Shown: in pieces, positions 17,880-24,199 of the stretch
Layout of the letters: each line of letters opens with the position of its first letter
Position numbering within the stretch: position 1 is the first letter of the stretch
Assembly (NCBI GenBank): GCA_045616125.1
Contig: JAZLGC010000003.1
Span: 19,885-83,884, forward strand
Direction: 5' to 3'
Length of the DNA stretch: 64,000 nucleotides
From: Treponema_I sp045616125
GTDB lineage: Bacteria; Spirochaetota; Spirochaetia; Treponematales; Treponemataceae
Translations under genes and position numbers: made by a program
The notes under the pieces: generated by a model
Database searches by the model: none
The model's input: only the letters and a program-made list of their open reading frames with translations
Told to the model about the DNA's origin: nothing

Positions 17880-18079
17880 TTACATATAAAACCGCAACGA
17901 ACCAAGATAAATGAAAGGGCTTATATGTAATTTCAGACGCGCCGAGCTATCCTGTTACATATAATATCTACTATCTCAGTCCGAAACTATGTAATTTCCC
18001 GCCTGAACCACGATTTTTTCGATGTTCATTACATATAAGAACGCCGTATTCACAGGCTTTGCGCAGGTTTTATATGTAA
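17880..18079. repeat. Inverted-repeat array A (TTACATATAA, six sites)
   Basis: Six copies of a 10-bp motif alternate in orientation: TTACATATAA at 17880, 17955 and 18029, and TTATATGTAA at 17921, 17985 (degenerate, AACTATGTAA) and 18070. Start-to-start distances are 41, 34, 30, 44 and 41 bp. The spacers share no obvious sequence. The same five distances recur exactly in array C. The last site overlaps the start region of the next gene. It is not a CRISPR because the motif alternates in direction. Confidence 0.85.
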
Positions 18080-18080
18080 A

Positions 18081-18437
18081 TTGCCAAAAATCTTCTCTAA
18101 ACCGGGAAAATCAGTTTTGGAACGGGTTTCACCTAAGATTTCGAACCTTTTTGAGAAGGCTGCGGGCATTGCGGGCGTTTTGCCCTTCACCGTTTTTGAG
18201 TTTTGGAAAGACGAGTATATCCAGAACTCATCCCACCTGCAGAATGAACCGACAGAACAGCATCTGGCAATACTGAGCGCCCTGCTATCGTTTCTGAAGA
18301 ATACCGGAAGTGGCTATGAACCGCTGCAACCCTTTGACTGGACAATGCTGTGGTACCTGGTAGATGATAACTCATCCGATATTCCAGCCGATGTTCTGCA
18401 GAACTTACGGGATACCCTTATAAGTAAGGGGTATTAA
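18081..18437 (+). CDS. Hypothetical protein between repeat arrays A and B
   Basis: The 118-residue frame starts at a TTG (18081) that directly follows the last site of array A; no in-frame ATG is available nearby. The product (LERVSPKISNLFEKAAGIAG, FEFWKDEYIQN, FDWTMLWYLVDDNSSDIP) looks like a soluble, mostly helical protein. No family is recognised. It is flanked by array A upstream and array B downstream, so it may belong to the same genetic unit as these repeats. Confidence 0.55.
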   Translation: MPKIFSKPGKSVLERVSPKISNLFEKAAGIAGVLPFTVFEFWKDEYIQNSSHLQNEPTEQHLAILSALLSFLKNTGSGYEPLQPFDWTMLWYLVDDNSSDIPADVLQNLRDTLISKGY

Positions 18438-18478
18438 AGTTGCCGGTTCGCAACAGGCCGGCTCATTGCCCTGAAAAT

Positions 18479-18703
18479 CTTATAACAAGCTGGTTTTCAC
18501 CTGCTTTATATGGCATTTTTCAGCTCATTCTACGCTGGCGTCATATAAAACAGGTAAATACAAGCGATTTATCTGACAGTTTTGGGCACTTTTTGCCCAT
18601 AAGCTCATATAAACTGGCACAAATTCTCGCATTTATATGAAAACAAGCCCCTGTATCATCACTGCGCAACAGATAAAGCGCTAAAAACCAGTGAATCTAT
18701 CTG
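18479..18703. repeat. Inverted-repeat array B (four units, 64-bp period)
   Basis: Four 34-bp units, each 8 bp + 18 bp + 8 bp, start at 18479, 18542, 18606 and 18670 (periods 63, 64, 64). Left arms are CTTATAAC, CATATAAA, CATATAAA, CAGATAAA; right arms, always 26 bp downstream, are TTTATATG, TTTATCTG, TTTATATG, TCTATCTG. In the last unit both arms changed together (CAGATA with TATCTG), keeping complementarity. The 18-bp centres and 29-30-bp gaps have no shared sequence. It lies between the orphan gene and the ATPase stop codon. Confidence 0.75.
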
Positions 18704-18745
18704 TAATCCGGCAAAAATCCCAGACAGAACCCTACGTACGCCAGG

Positions 18746-20656
18746 TTACTTGCTGTTCAGGGCGCGGATGGCATTCAGTACGGCAAGTACCATAACGCCT
18801 ACATCGGCAAAAATAGCCAGCCACATGTTGGCAATACCCAGTGCGCCAAGAATCAGACAGCCAAACTTAATTACCAGCGCAAACACAATGTTCTCATAGA
18901 CAATGCGGATGCACTTGCGGCTGATTCTGATACCTCTGGCAATCTTCATGGGATCATCATCCATAAGGACAACGTCGGCAGCTTCAATAGCTGCATCACT
19001 ACCCATGGCACCCATGGCAATGCCGATATCAGAGCGGGTCAGAACCGGCGCATCGTTGATGCCATCTCCTACAAAGGCCAGAACATCACCGCTACCCTTT
19101 TCGGTCAACAGTTTTTCTACCCAGGTAACCTTATCCTGCGGCATCAATTCCGCATGAATTTCATCAACACCAAGACTTGCGCCAACAGCATCAGCTACCG
19201 CCTTGGCATCGCCAGTCAGCATAACCGTTTTGGAAACACCTGATTTTTTCAGCAGTGCAATGGCCTCTTTAGCGTTATCCTTTTCCACATCGCTGATAAC
19301 GATATGTCCCTGATACTGGCCGTCGGCAGCCACATGAATAATGGTACCTACGTGATGGCATGGCACATAGTCAACACCCAGAGTTTCCATCAGTTTTGCA
19401 TTACCGCAGGCAACTTTTTTACCGTCAACAACGGCAGTCAGGCCTTTTCCGGCAATTTCTTCAATGACAGTTACGCGGCTCCGGTCAATATCCTTACCGT
19501 AGGCAGTCTGCAGGCTCTTGCTGATGGGATGGCTTGATGCACATTCTGCCAGAGCAGCCATTTCAAGAATTGCTTCGTTTTCAATTTCGTTGTGGTGCAC
19601 GCCGGTAACTTCAAACACCCCGCGGGTCAAAGTGCCTGTTTTGTCAAATACGATGGTTCGTACCTTGGACAGGGTTTCAAGATAGTTGGATCCCTTGATG
19701 AGGACACCTTCTGCAGAGGCAGCTCCGATACCGGCAAAGAACGAAAGCGGAATACTGATGACCAGAGCACAGGGGCAGCTGATAACCAGGAACGTTAAGG
19801 CACGGTAAATCCACTGGCTCCAGAGGGCCGGGGAACCCATAAGGATACGGACAACGGGAGGCAGAACTGCCAGAGCCAGAGCCGAATAACACACAAACGG
19901 TGTGTAGATGCGGGCAAAACGGGTAATGAAAGCCTCTGACTTACTTTTCCGGTTGGAAGATTCTTCTACCAGCGCCATGATTTTGCTGACGGTGGATTCG
20001 CCAAAGGGTTTGGTGGTGCGGATTTCAAGAACGCCGGAAAGGTTGATGCAGCCGGAGATGATTTCTTCGCCTTCTGACACGCTGCGGGGAACACTTTCAC
20101 CGGTAAGGGCACTGGTGTTCAAAGTTGAATTTCCGGATACCACGATGCCATCCAGCGGTACCTTTTCGCCTGGCTGTACGATGATGATTTCGCCTACGGC
20201 AATGTCATCAGGAGAGACTTTTTCAATACCGGTGTCGGTTTTGCGGTTGGCATAATCAGGGCGGATATCCATAAGAGCCATGATATTCTTACGACTTTTG
20301 CCGACTGCATAGCTCTGGAAGAATTCGCCAATCTGGTAGAACAGCATGACGGCAACGGCTTCTGCATAATCGCCGGATTTTTCGTATACGGCAACGGCAA
20401 TGGCACCAAGAGTGGCAACTGCCATCAGAAAATTTTCATCAAAGACCTGGCCGTTACGGATTCCCTTGAATGCTTTTTTCAGGATGTCATGACCGATGAT
20501 CAGATAAGTTACTGCGTACAGGGCGGTTGCTGCAGCAAAGTACCAGATGGTGCCGGTAATGGATTCCGGCAGCAGGTGGGCACACACTGTCAGTGCCACA
20601 AACAGGATGCTTGCAATAATGATGCGCTTCAGCATCTTCTTCTGTTTCTTTGTCAT
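18746..20656 (-). CDS. P1B-type Zn/Cd-translocating ATPase lacking N-terminal HMA domain
   Basis: The 636-residue pump has TGES (185-188), the metal-site CPC in helix 6 (SCPCALVISIP, 294-296), the phosphorylated Asp338 in DKTGTLT, the nucleotide-site CASSHPIS, GDGINDAP, and the last-helix Asp (FADVGVMVLAVLNAIR). The CPC with this conserved Asp places it in the ZntA/CadA (P1B-2) group that exports Zn, Cd or Pb. It starts directly with the membrane domain; the usual N-terminal metal-binding domain is a separate gene upstream (20896-21114), with a large inverted repeat between them. Confidence 0.9.
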   Translation of the reverse strand: MTKKQKKMLKRIIIASILFVALTVCAHLLPESITGTIWYFAAATALYAVTYLIIGHDILKKAFKGIRNGQVFDENFLMAVATLGAIAVAVYEKSGDYAEAVAVMLFYQIGEFFQSYAVGKSRKNIMALMDIRPDYANRKTDTGIEKVSPDDIAVGEIIIVQPGEKVPLDGIVVSGNSTLNTSALTGESVPRSVSEGEEIISGCINLSGVLEIRTTKPFGESTVSKIMALVEESSNRKSKSEAFITRFARIYTPFVCYSALALAVLPPVVRILMGSPALWSQWIYRALTFLVISCPCALVISIPLSFFAGIGAASAEGVLIKGSNYLETLSKVRTIVFDKTGTLTRGVFEVTGVHHNEIENEAILEMAALAECASSHPISKSLQTAYGKDIDRSRVTVIEEIAGKGLTAVVDGKKVACGNAKLMETLGVDYVPCHHVGTIIHVAADGQYQGHIVISDVEKDNAKEAIALLKKSGVSKTVMLTGDAKAVADAVGASLGVDEIHAELMPQDKVTWVEKLLTEKGSGDVLAFVGDGINDAPVLTRSDIGIAMGAMGSDAAIEAADVVLMDDDPMKIARGIRISRKCIRIVYENIVFALVIKFGCLILGALGIANMWLAIFADVGVMVLAVLNAIRALNSK

Positions 20657-20678
20657 AACACTCTCCTTATCCGATGAC

Positions 20679-20820
20679 TATGGCATGAAATGTGGGTCCC
20701 AGCGACGGCAAATAAAATGAGTACTCCCCCTGACTGCCGGCGCCACGCGAGCTTCGCCGCCTGCCACCTAGTCAGGGTCCCCCCTCATTTTTTTGCCTGC
20801 GTCCCACATTTCATGCCCTA
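20679..20820. repeat. Large imperfect inverted repeat between HMA and ATPase genes
   Basis: The ends GGCATGAAATGTGGG (20682-20696) and CCCACATTTCATGCC are perfect complements. The match continues inward with small gaps (AAAATGAG...CCCTGACT against AGTCAGGG...CTCATTTT), leaving a GC-rich centre (GCGAGCTTCGCC). The whole 140-bp region can form one long hairpin. It lies in the ATPase leader and could attenuate transcription, or be a non-autonomous element. The GTGGGTCCC end also occurs at about 17118. Confidence 0.7.
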
Positions 20821-20895
20821 GTCAAACTCATCTAAAACTGGGGGACATAACTTGCCGGCGCTGGGGCCCATCGCCCTCATTACGAATAGACACAG

Positions 20896-21114
20896 TTACA
20901 GTTCGATTTCGAAATCGTCTTCTACTTTTTTGCCGGCTTTTTCTACGGCTTTCATAACTTTCTTTTCATCGACACCGTCAGCGAACTCAACGGTCATTTT
21001 CTGGGTCATGAAATTTACAGTTGCGTTGGCAACGCCTTCTACTTTCTTTGCGGCTTCTTCTACTTTATTCGCACAGTTTGCGCAATCTACTTCAATTGCA
21101 TAGGTCTTGGTCAT
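20896..21114 (-). CDS. Free-standing heavy-metal-associated (HMA) domain protein
   Basis: The 72-residue protein is a single ferredoxin-like HMA domain with the metal-binding pair Cys11-x2-Cys14 (VDCANCANK) and the VEGVANATVNF strand. The acidic C-terminus (DDFEIEL) is unusual for copper chaperones. It would carry the metal to the P1B ATPase encoded next downstream, replacing that enzyme's missing N-terminal domain. An AAGGAG site precedes the ATG. A palindrome of the ArsR/SmtB operator type lies in its leader. Confidence 0.9.
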   Translation of the reverse strand: MTKTYAIEVDCANCANKVEEAAKKVEGVANATVNFMTQKMTVEFADGVDEKKVMKAVEKAGKKVEDDFEIEL

Positions 21115-21154
21115 TGTATTCTCCTTGCAGGTTTCTGTAGCAACCTTTTAATTC

Positions 21155-21180
21155 AACAATTAAATAACTGTTTAATTGTT
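21155..21180. promoter_or_regulatory. Probable ArsR/SmtB-type metal operator
   Basis: AACAATTAAA and its complement TTTAATTGTT are separated by six bases, about 40 bp before the HMA gene. The size and AT-rich character fit operators of ArsR/SmtB metal repressors, which commonly control such pumps. No regulator gene is adjacent, so the binding protein is unidentified. Confidence 0.5.
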
Positions 21181-21244
21181 ATATACCAAATGTACTGCTA
21201 CCGATAAAATCCGTCAAGTACCAACCCCCAAAGGTTACTGTCAG

Positions 21245-21282
21245 CAAAAAAAAACTGCATGAAATAACTCATGCAGTTTTAT
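21245..21282 (-). terminator. Terminator of the small secreted protein gene
   Basis: On the minus strand, CTGCATGAGTTATTTCATGCAG is followed by a long T-run, just after the gene at 21298-21627. On the plus strand the hairpin is preceded by the matching A-run. Confidence 0.8.
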
Positions 21283-21297
21283 CACGTTTACCAGGTA

Positions 21298-21627
21298 TTA
21301 GTTTTCTTTTTTTACACAGAAATAGAAGTCATATCCGTCTGAAATAAGAAGAACCTTACCAGTAAACCAGTAATGATAGATATCTTCGTAGGGATAGCTT
21401 AATGCAATTCCATCTTCATCAATTATTGCGTAGTACCCTTTGTATGTTGACGTTTCATAATCGTCATCCTGAGAATATACTGCTGTTCCATCTTCGTTGA
21501 AGGTGAAGGTGTAAATATCACCACGGTCATCAGCAACCCAGGTTCCATAGAAACGTGAATCATCCAGAGCAAATACTGCAGTGGCTGTCAGCAGACAGCA
21601 CAGAACCAAACCAATAACTTTTTTCAT
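21298..21627 (-). CDS. Small secreted hypothetical protein
   Basis: The 109-residue protein begins at the ATG at 21627 (MKKVIGLVLCCLL), with GGGAGA upstream. A signal peptide ends near residue 21 (VFA/LDDS). The mature part is acidic and aromatic (FYGTWVADDRGDIYTFTFNEDGTAVY) and resembles small lipocalin-like beta-barrel proteins in which a GTW-x-x-D strand is followed by a strand reporting 'NEDGTA'. Similar proteins are common in treponemes. Function unknown. It has its own terminator. Confidence 0.7.
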   Translation of the reverse strand: MKKVIGLVLCCLLTATAVFALDDSRFYGTWVADDRGDIYTFTFNEDGTAVYSQDDDYETSTYKGYYAIIDEDGIALSYPYEDIYHYWFTGKVLLISDGYDFYFCVKKEN

Positions 21628-21678
21628 ACGTAATCTCCCATAAAAAGCCACAAAGACAATTTAAGAATATTTTTGTTA

Positions 21679-21957
21679 GGCTATGTCCGTAAAAAGTGTT
21701 GCTTATTGTCACCCTGAACTAGTTTCAGGGTCTCATCATAATACCACAAATCTACCGGATTGCCAGTACTTGCAAAAACGCTCGATAACGTCGCTATTGG
21801 TGAATCCCGGCGTAGAAACTATATATTGTTCATGCTGCCGCATGAACGCCGGGCTTCAACAATTTTTGCCTGTACTGTCTCTCCTCTCGATTTGTGTTAT
21901 CTCTATTCAATTCTCGTTGCTGTGTAGCATTCAGCAACACTTTTTACGGACAGAGCC
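21679..21957. mobile_element. IS1595-related foldback element (MITE) 3
   Basis: Ends GGCTATGTCCGTAAAAAGTG and the inverted CACTTTTTACGGACAGAGCC bound 279 bp. The interior is the reverse complement of element 4, with the CCCTGAActagtTTCAGGG hairpin, the core module (TAGCGACGTTATCGAGCG on the minus strand) and the central CGCCGGG-type hairpin. Flanks TTTTGTTA and TTATTTTT are not an exact duplication. Confidence 0.8.
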
Positions 21958-21974
21958 TTATTTTTTTCGCCCAA

Positions 21975-22174
21975 TTACATATAAATCCGCGTCCGTTTAA
22001 GCTATTGCTGGCAATTTATATGTAATTTCCCTGCAGTCATGGCTGCGGATTACATAGTTTCAGCCCGAAAAAGGCTGTTTTATATGTAATCGCACCTCTA
22101 AAACGCTGCAAATTCCTGGCACATTACATATAAGCATCTTGAAACATCAACGGTTGCCGCCAGTTTATATGTAA
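21975..22174. repeat. Inverted-repeat array C (TTACATATAA, six sites)
   Basis: TTACATATAA-type sites at 21975, 22050 (degenerate, TTACATAGTT) and 22124 alternate with TTATATGTAA at 22016, 22080 and 22165. The distances are 41, 34, 30, 44 and 41 bp, identical to array A, and both arrays are exactly 200 bp. The spacers differ from those of A. The degenerate site is again in the central pair but on the other arm. One more solitary TTATATGTAA is at 22604, just before the next gene. Confidence 0.85.
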
Positions 22175-22207
22175 TCTCAACGAAATTTCAAGGCAAGATA
22201 GAAGAAA

Positions 22208-22418
22208 AGTAGTAACAAACAGGCATTTTAGGACGATTTATTACTACTTTTTTGACATCCCAACGGGATAATACTGTCATACAAAGTTCAGAAGTAGTAA
22301 CAAACTGCTGTTTTCTGCATATTTGTTACTACTATTTCTCATCGTAATACTGCATTGCATTGGAAACTGGTTACTAAAGTAGTAACAAACCACCATATAT
22401 AGACAATTTGTTACTACT
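22208..22418. repeat. Inverted-repeat array D (AGTAGTAACAAA, 85-bp period)
   Basis: Three 41-bp units, each AGTAGTAACAAA + 17 bp + TTTGTTACTACT (the first right arm has one change), begin at 22208, 22293 and 22378, exactly 85 bp apart. The 17-bp centres and the 44-bp gaps are unrelated to each other. The design parallels arrays A-C with a different motif. It follows array C after 33 bp. Confidence 0.85.
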
Positions 22419-22465
22419 TTTCATATTTCCGTGCAGTTCGCAATAGTCTGAGTGTTGTTTTTTGT

Positions 22466-22590
22466 TCGCGCCCCGGTATGGAGCACCTGCCGGAGGCAGC
22501 CCACCGGAGCGAGCAGCGTTCAGCAGCGCTGCGAGGAGGGTGAGCGTGAGCGAAGTGCGGAACACCGGGAATGGCGCCCACATTCTTCAA
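22466..22590. repeat. GC-rich foldback region upstream of an orphan gene
   Basis: A sharply GC-rich stretch in AT-rich surroundings contains GCGCCCCGGT near its left and ACCGGGAATGGCGCC near its right, with internal repeats (CACCTGCCGG/CCCACCGG, CAGCGTT.../AGCGCTGC). It resembles the interior of the inverted repeat at 20679-20820 in composition. No coding function is evident, despite open frames through it. Confidence 0.5.
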
Positions 22591-22648
22591 ATTTTTTCCT
22601 ACGTTATATGTAATCACCCTCTTACATTGTCTTAAACCGAGGTTACGC

Positions 22649-23083
22649 ATGATGGATTTTGAATTACTTGACCAGAAGTATGTTGTCCAGGAGAAGCAGG
22701 GAGTAATACCGCATTTTTATTTGTGGGAAAAATCTGACTGGCTGGAAAGTTTCAAAGGGAAAATATCACTGAAAGAGGCTGTTGAGAAGGCTGTAAACAA
22801 TGAAATTACGTTTTTTGCCATGCCGGAATCAAAGCACCTGCAGACTTTCGTGGATACAGAGGCAGTTAATTCAGCACTGGGGCTTGAAACCATAGACCAG
22901 TTATCTTTGTATGTCCAGGCTAAGATGGACAACAGAAGTGAACCATTTGGTTGGGATGAAACTACCCCGAAAAATCTTGCAGCAAGCAGAAAACTGTTAA
23001 ATGAAGTATTAGGACTGGTGAATTCTGAAAGCTCTGGCATTCAAAAACAAAACTATGAAAAATGGTTTTCAGAATTATTGTGA
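22649..23083 (+). CDS. Hypothetical protein downstream of repeat arrays C and D
   Basis: The 144-residue protein starts at the ATG at 22649 (MMDFELLDQKYVV), supported by GAGG six bases upstream; the longer open frame runs into repeat DNA. It is acidic and soluble (FHLW-type N-terminus, EAVEKAVNNEITFFAMPESK, then a helical C-terminus). The family is not recognised. Like the gene at 18081, it lies just after a TTATATGTAA site and an array of inverted repeats, and both are single genes of unknown function. Confidence 0.65.
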   Translation: MMDFELLDQKYVVQEKQGVIPHFYLWEKSDWLESFKGKISLKEAVEKAVNNEITFFAMPESKHLQTFVDTEAVNSALGLETIDQLSLYVQAKMDNRSEPFGWDETTPKNLAASRKLLNEVLGLVNSESSGIQKQNYEKWFSELL

Positions 23084-23085
23084 GC

Positions 23086-23149
23086 TGAGTCTGCGGGTAA
23101 TGGCTCAGTGAGCCTGCACATTAAGTTGCTTGTCTTGAGCGCAGACTCA
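23086..23149. terminator. Nested inverted repeat, possibly a two-way terminator
   Basis: TGAGTCTGCG (23086-23095) pairs with CGCAGACTCA (23140-23149), with a GGCTCAgTGAGCC hairpin inside. It lies between the convergent orphan gene and pyrE. There is no T-run, so termination is uncertain. Confidence 0.4.
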
Positions 23150-23157
23150 CCATTCAG

Positions 23158-23832
23158 TTATTTTGCGCCGTATTCAGCGTAGTATGCGTCGATGCGGCCT
23201 TTGATTTCGTCATCAATCAGGATTTTACCCTGACATTCTTTGTTGTACAGGCGTTCGGTTACTTCTTTCATGGTAACGATGGCGCGGGCAGGGAATCCGT
23301 ACAGATCGGTAATTTCATCCAGCGCACATTTTTCGCCCTTACCGCGTTCCATGCGGTTCAGTGATACCATGAGACCTTTGATTTCTACATTTCCCTGAGC
23401 CTTGATGATAGGGAAGGTTTCTTCAATGGACTTACCGCTGGTGGTAACGTCTTCAATGATTACGACACGGTCGCCGTCTTTAATGGGGGAACCCAGCAGA
23501 ATACCGGTTTCGCCGTGGTCTTTTGCTTCCTTACGGTTAGAGCAGTAGCGGATTTCTTTTCCGAACAGCTTGCTGTAGGCAATAACGGTGGCGGTTGCCA
23601 GCGGGATACCTTTGTAGGCAGGTCCGAAAAGTACGTCAAAATCATCGCCGTAGTTGTCGTGAATGGCCTGTGCGTAGTATTCGCCCAGTTTAGCCAGCTG
23701 CCAGCCGGTAACGTATGCGCCGGCATTCATAAAGAAGGGAGACTTACGGCCGCTTTTCAGGGTAAAGTCACCAAACTTGAGTACATTGCACTCAACCATA
23801 AACTCAATAAAGTCGCTTTTATACTGTTCCAT
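23158..23832 (-). CDS. pyrE: Orotate phosphoribosyltransferase
   Basis: The 224-residue enzyme converts orotate and PRPP to orotidine monophosphate in pyrimidine synthesis. The PRPP loop VVIIEDVTTSGKS, the N-terminal FGDFTLKSGRKSPFF segment and the GPAYKGIPLA motif are intact. The ATG at 23832 (MEQYKSDF) is used; a GTG nine bases earlier with AAGGA close upstream is an alternative. It is a single gene here, with no other pyr genes nearby. Confidence 0.92.
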   Translation of the reverse strand: MEQYKSDFIEFMVECNVLKFGDFTLKSGRKSPFFMNAGAYVTGWQLAKLGEYYAQAIHDNYGDDFDVLFGPAYKGIPLATATVIAYSKLFGKEIRYCSNRKEAKDHGETGILLGSPIKDGDRVVIIEDVTTSGKSIEETFPIIKAQGNVEIKGLMVSLNRMERGKGEKCALDEITDLYGFPARAIVTMKEVTERLYNKECQGKILIDDEIKGRIDAYYAEYGAK

Positions 23833-23898
23833 ATCTGTCACTATATCCTTAATTGCCGACTGGGGCAATTTATCAAATCCCTATAGAAGCAAAGGCGA

Positions 23899-24117
23899 TG
23901 TATGGAAATACGGGAAGGAAGACAGAGACTGGCAAAACTGTTGCAGTACGGTTCGATTCACGGTGTAAGCTTTGCTACCACCGTGAACACGGATGAGTCA
24001 AGGCTTTAAGTGAAACGTGCCTTGACCATACCGTATAGTTTCCTTGCCGTACTGCACCTGTAGCGACGTAAGGAGCGGTTTTGACAGACTTTGGCTGACT
24101 GGTAGTATTTCCATACA
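23899..24117. repeat. Foldback element with unrelated ends but MITE-like core
   Basis: Perfect 13-bp ends TGTATGGAAATAC (23899-23911) and GTATTTCCATACA (24105-24117) enclose nested hairpins: GCAGTACGG/CCGTACTGC, CACGGTG/CACCGTG and GTCAAGGC/GCCTTGAC. It also has CTGTAGCGACGTAAGGAGCG at 24058-24077, matching the core of MITE 2 except for one base. There is no protein frame. It therefore shares an internal module with the IS1595-related elements while having different termini. Confidence 0.7.
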
Positions 24118-24199
24118 ATGGGTGGCGAATGTTTACCAGGTTGGAGTATACTGTCAGTCAGCGTGTACGTGCACGCAACCGAATAAAGGAGACAATTAC

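Noticed and set aside
21675..21681. attC core (GTTAGGC) at the left end of foldback element 3
   Set aside because: The match arises from the element end joined to flanking GTTA; no stem or TTGAA box accompanies it.
17880..22418. CRISPR arrays
   Set aside because: The repeats are regular, but they alternate in orientation and are only 8-12 bp. Spacers are of several lengths, and no cas genes are in the window.
22466..22590. Protein gene in the GC-rich stretch (open frames on the minus strand)
   Set aside because: The frames are due to high GC and inverted repeats; they have no ribosome site or recognisable product.
22571..22648. Longer N-terminus for the gene at 22649
   Set aside because: The extension covers repeat DNA including a TTATATGTAA site. 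The ATG at 22649 has GAGG at the right distance.
24044..24199. Longer N-terminus for the GH120 gene
   Set aside because: This part lies in the foldback element, is Cys-rich and unlike the family. The ATG at 24200 has a ribosome site and starts at the family N-terminus.
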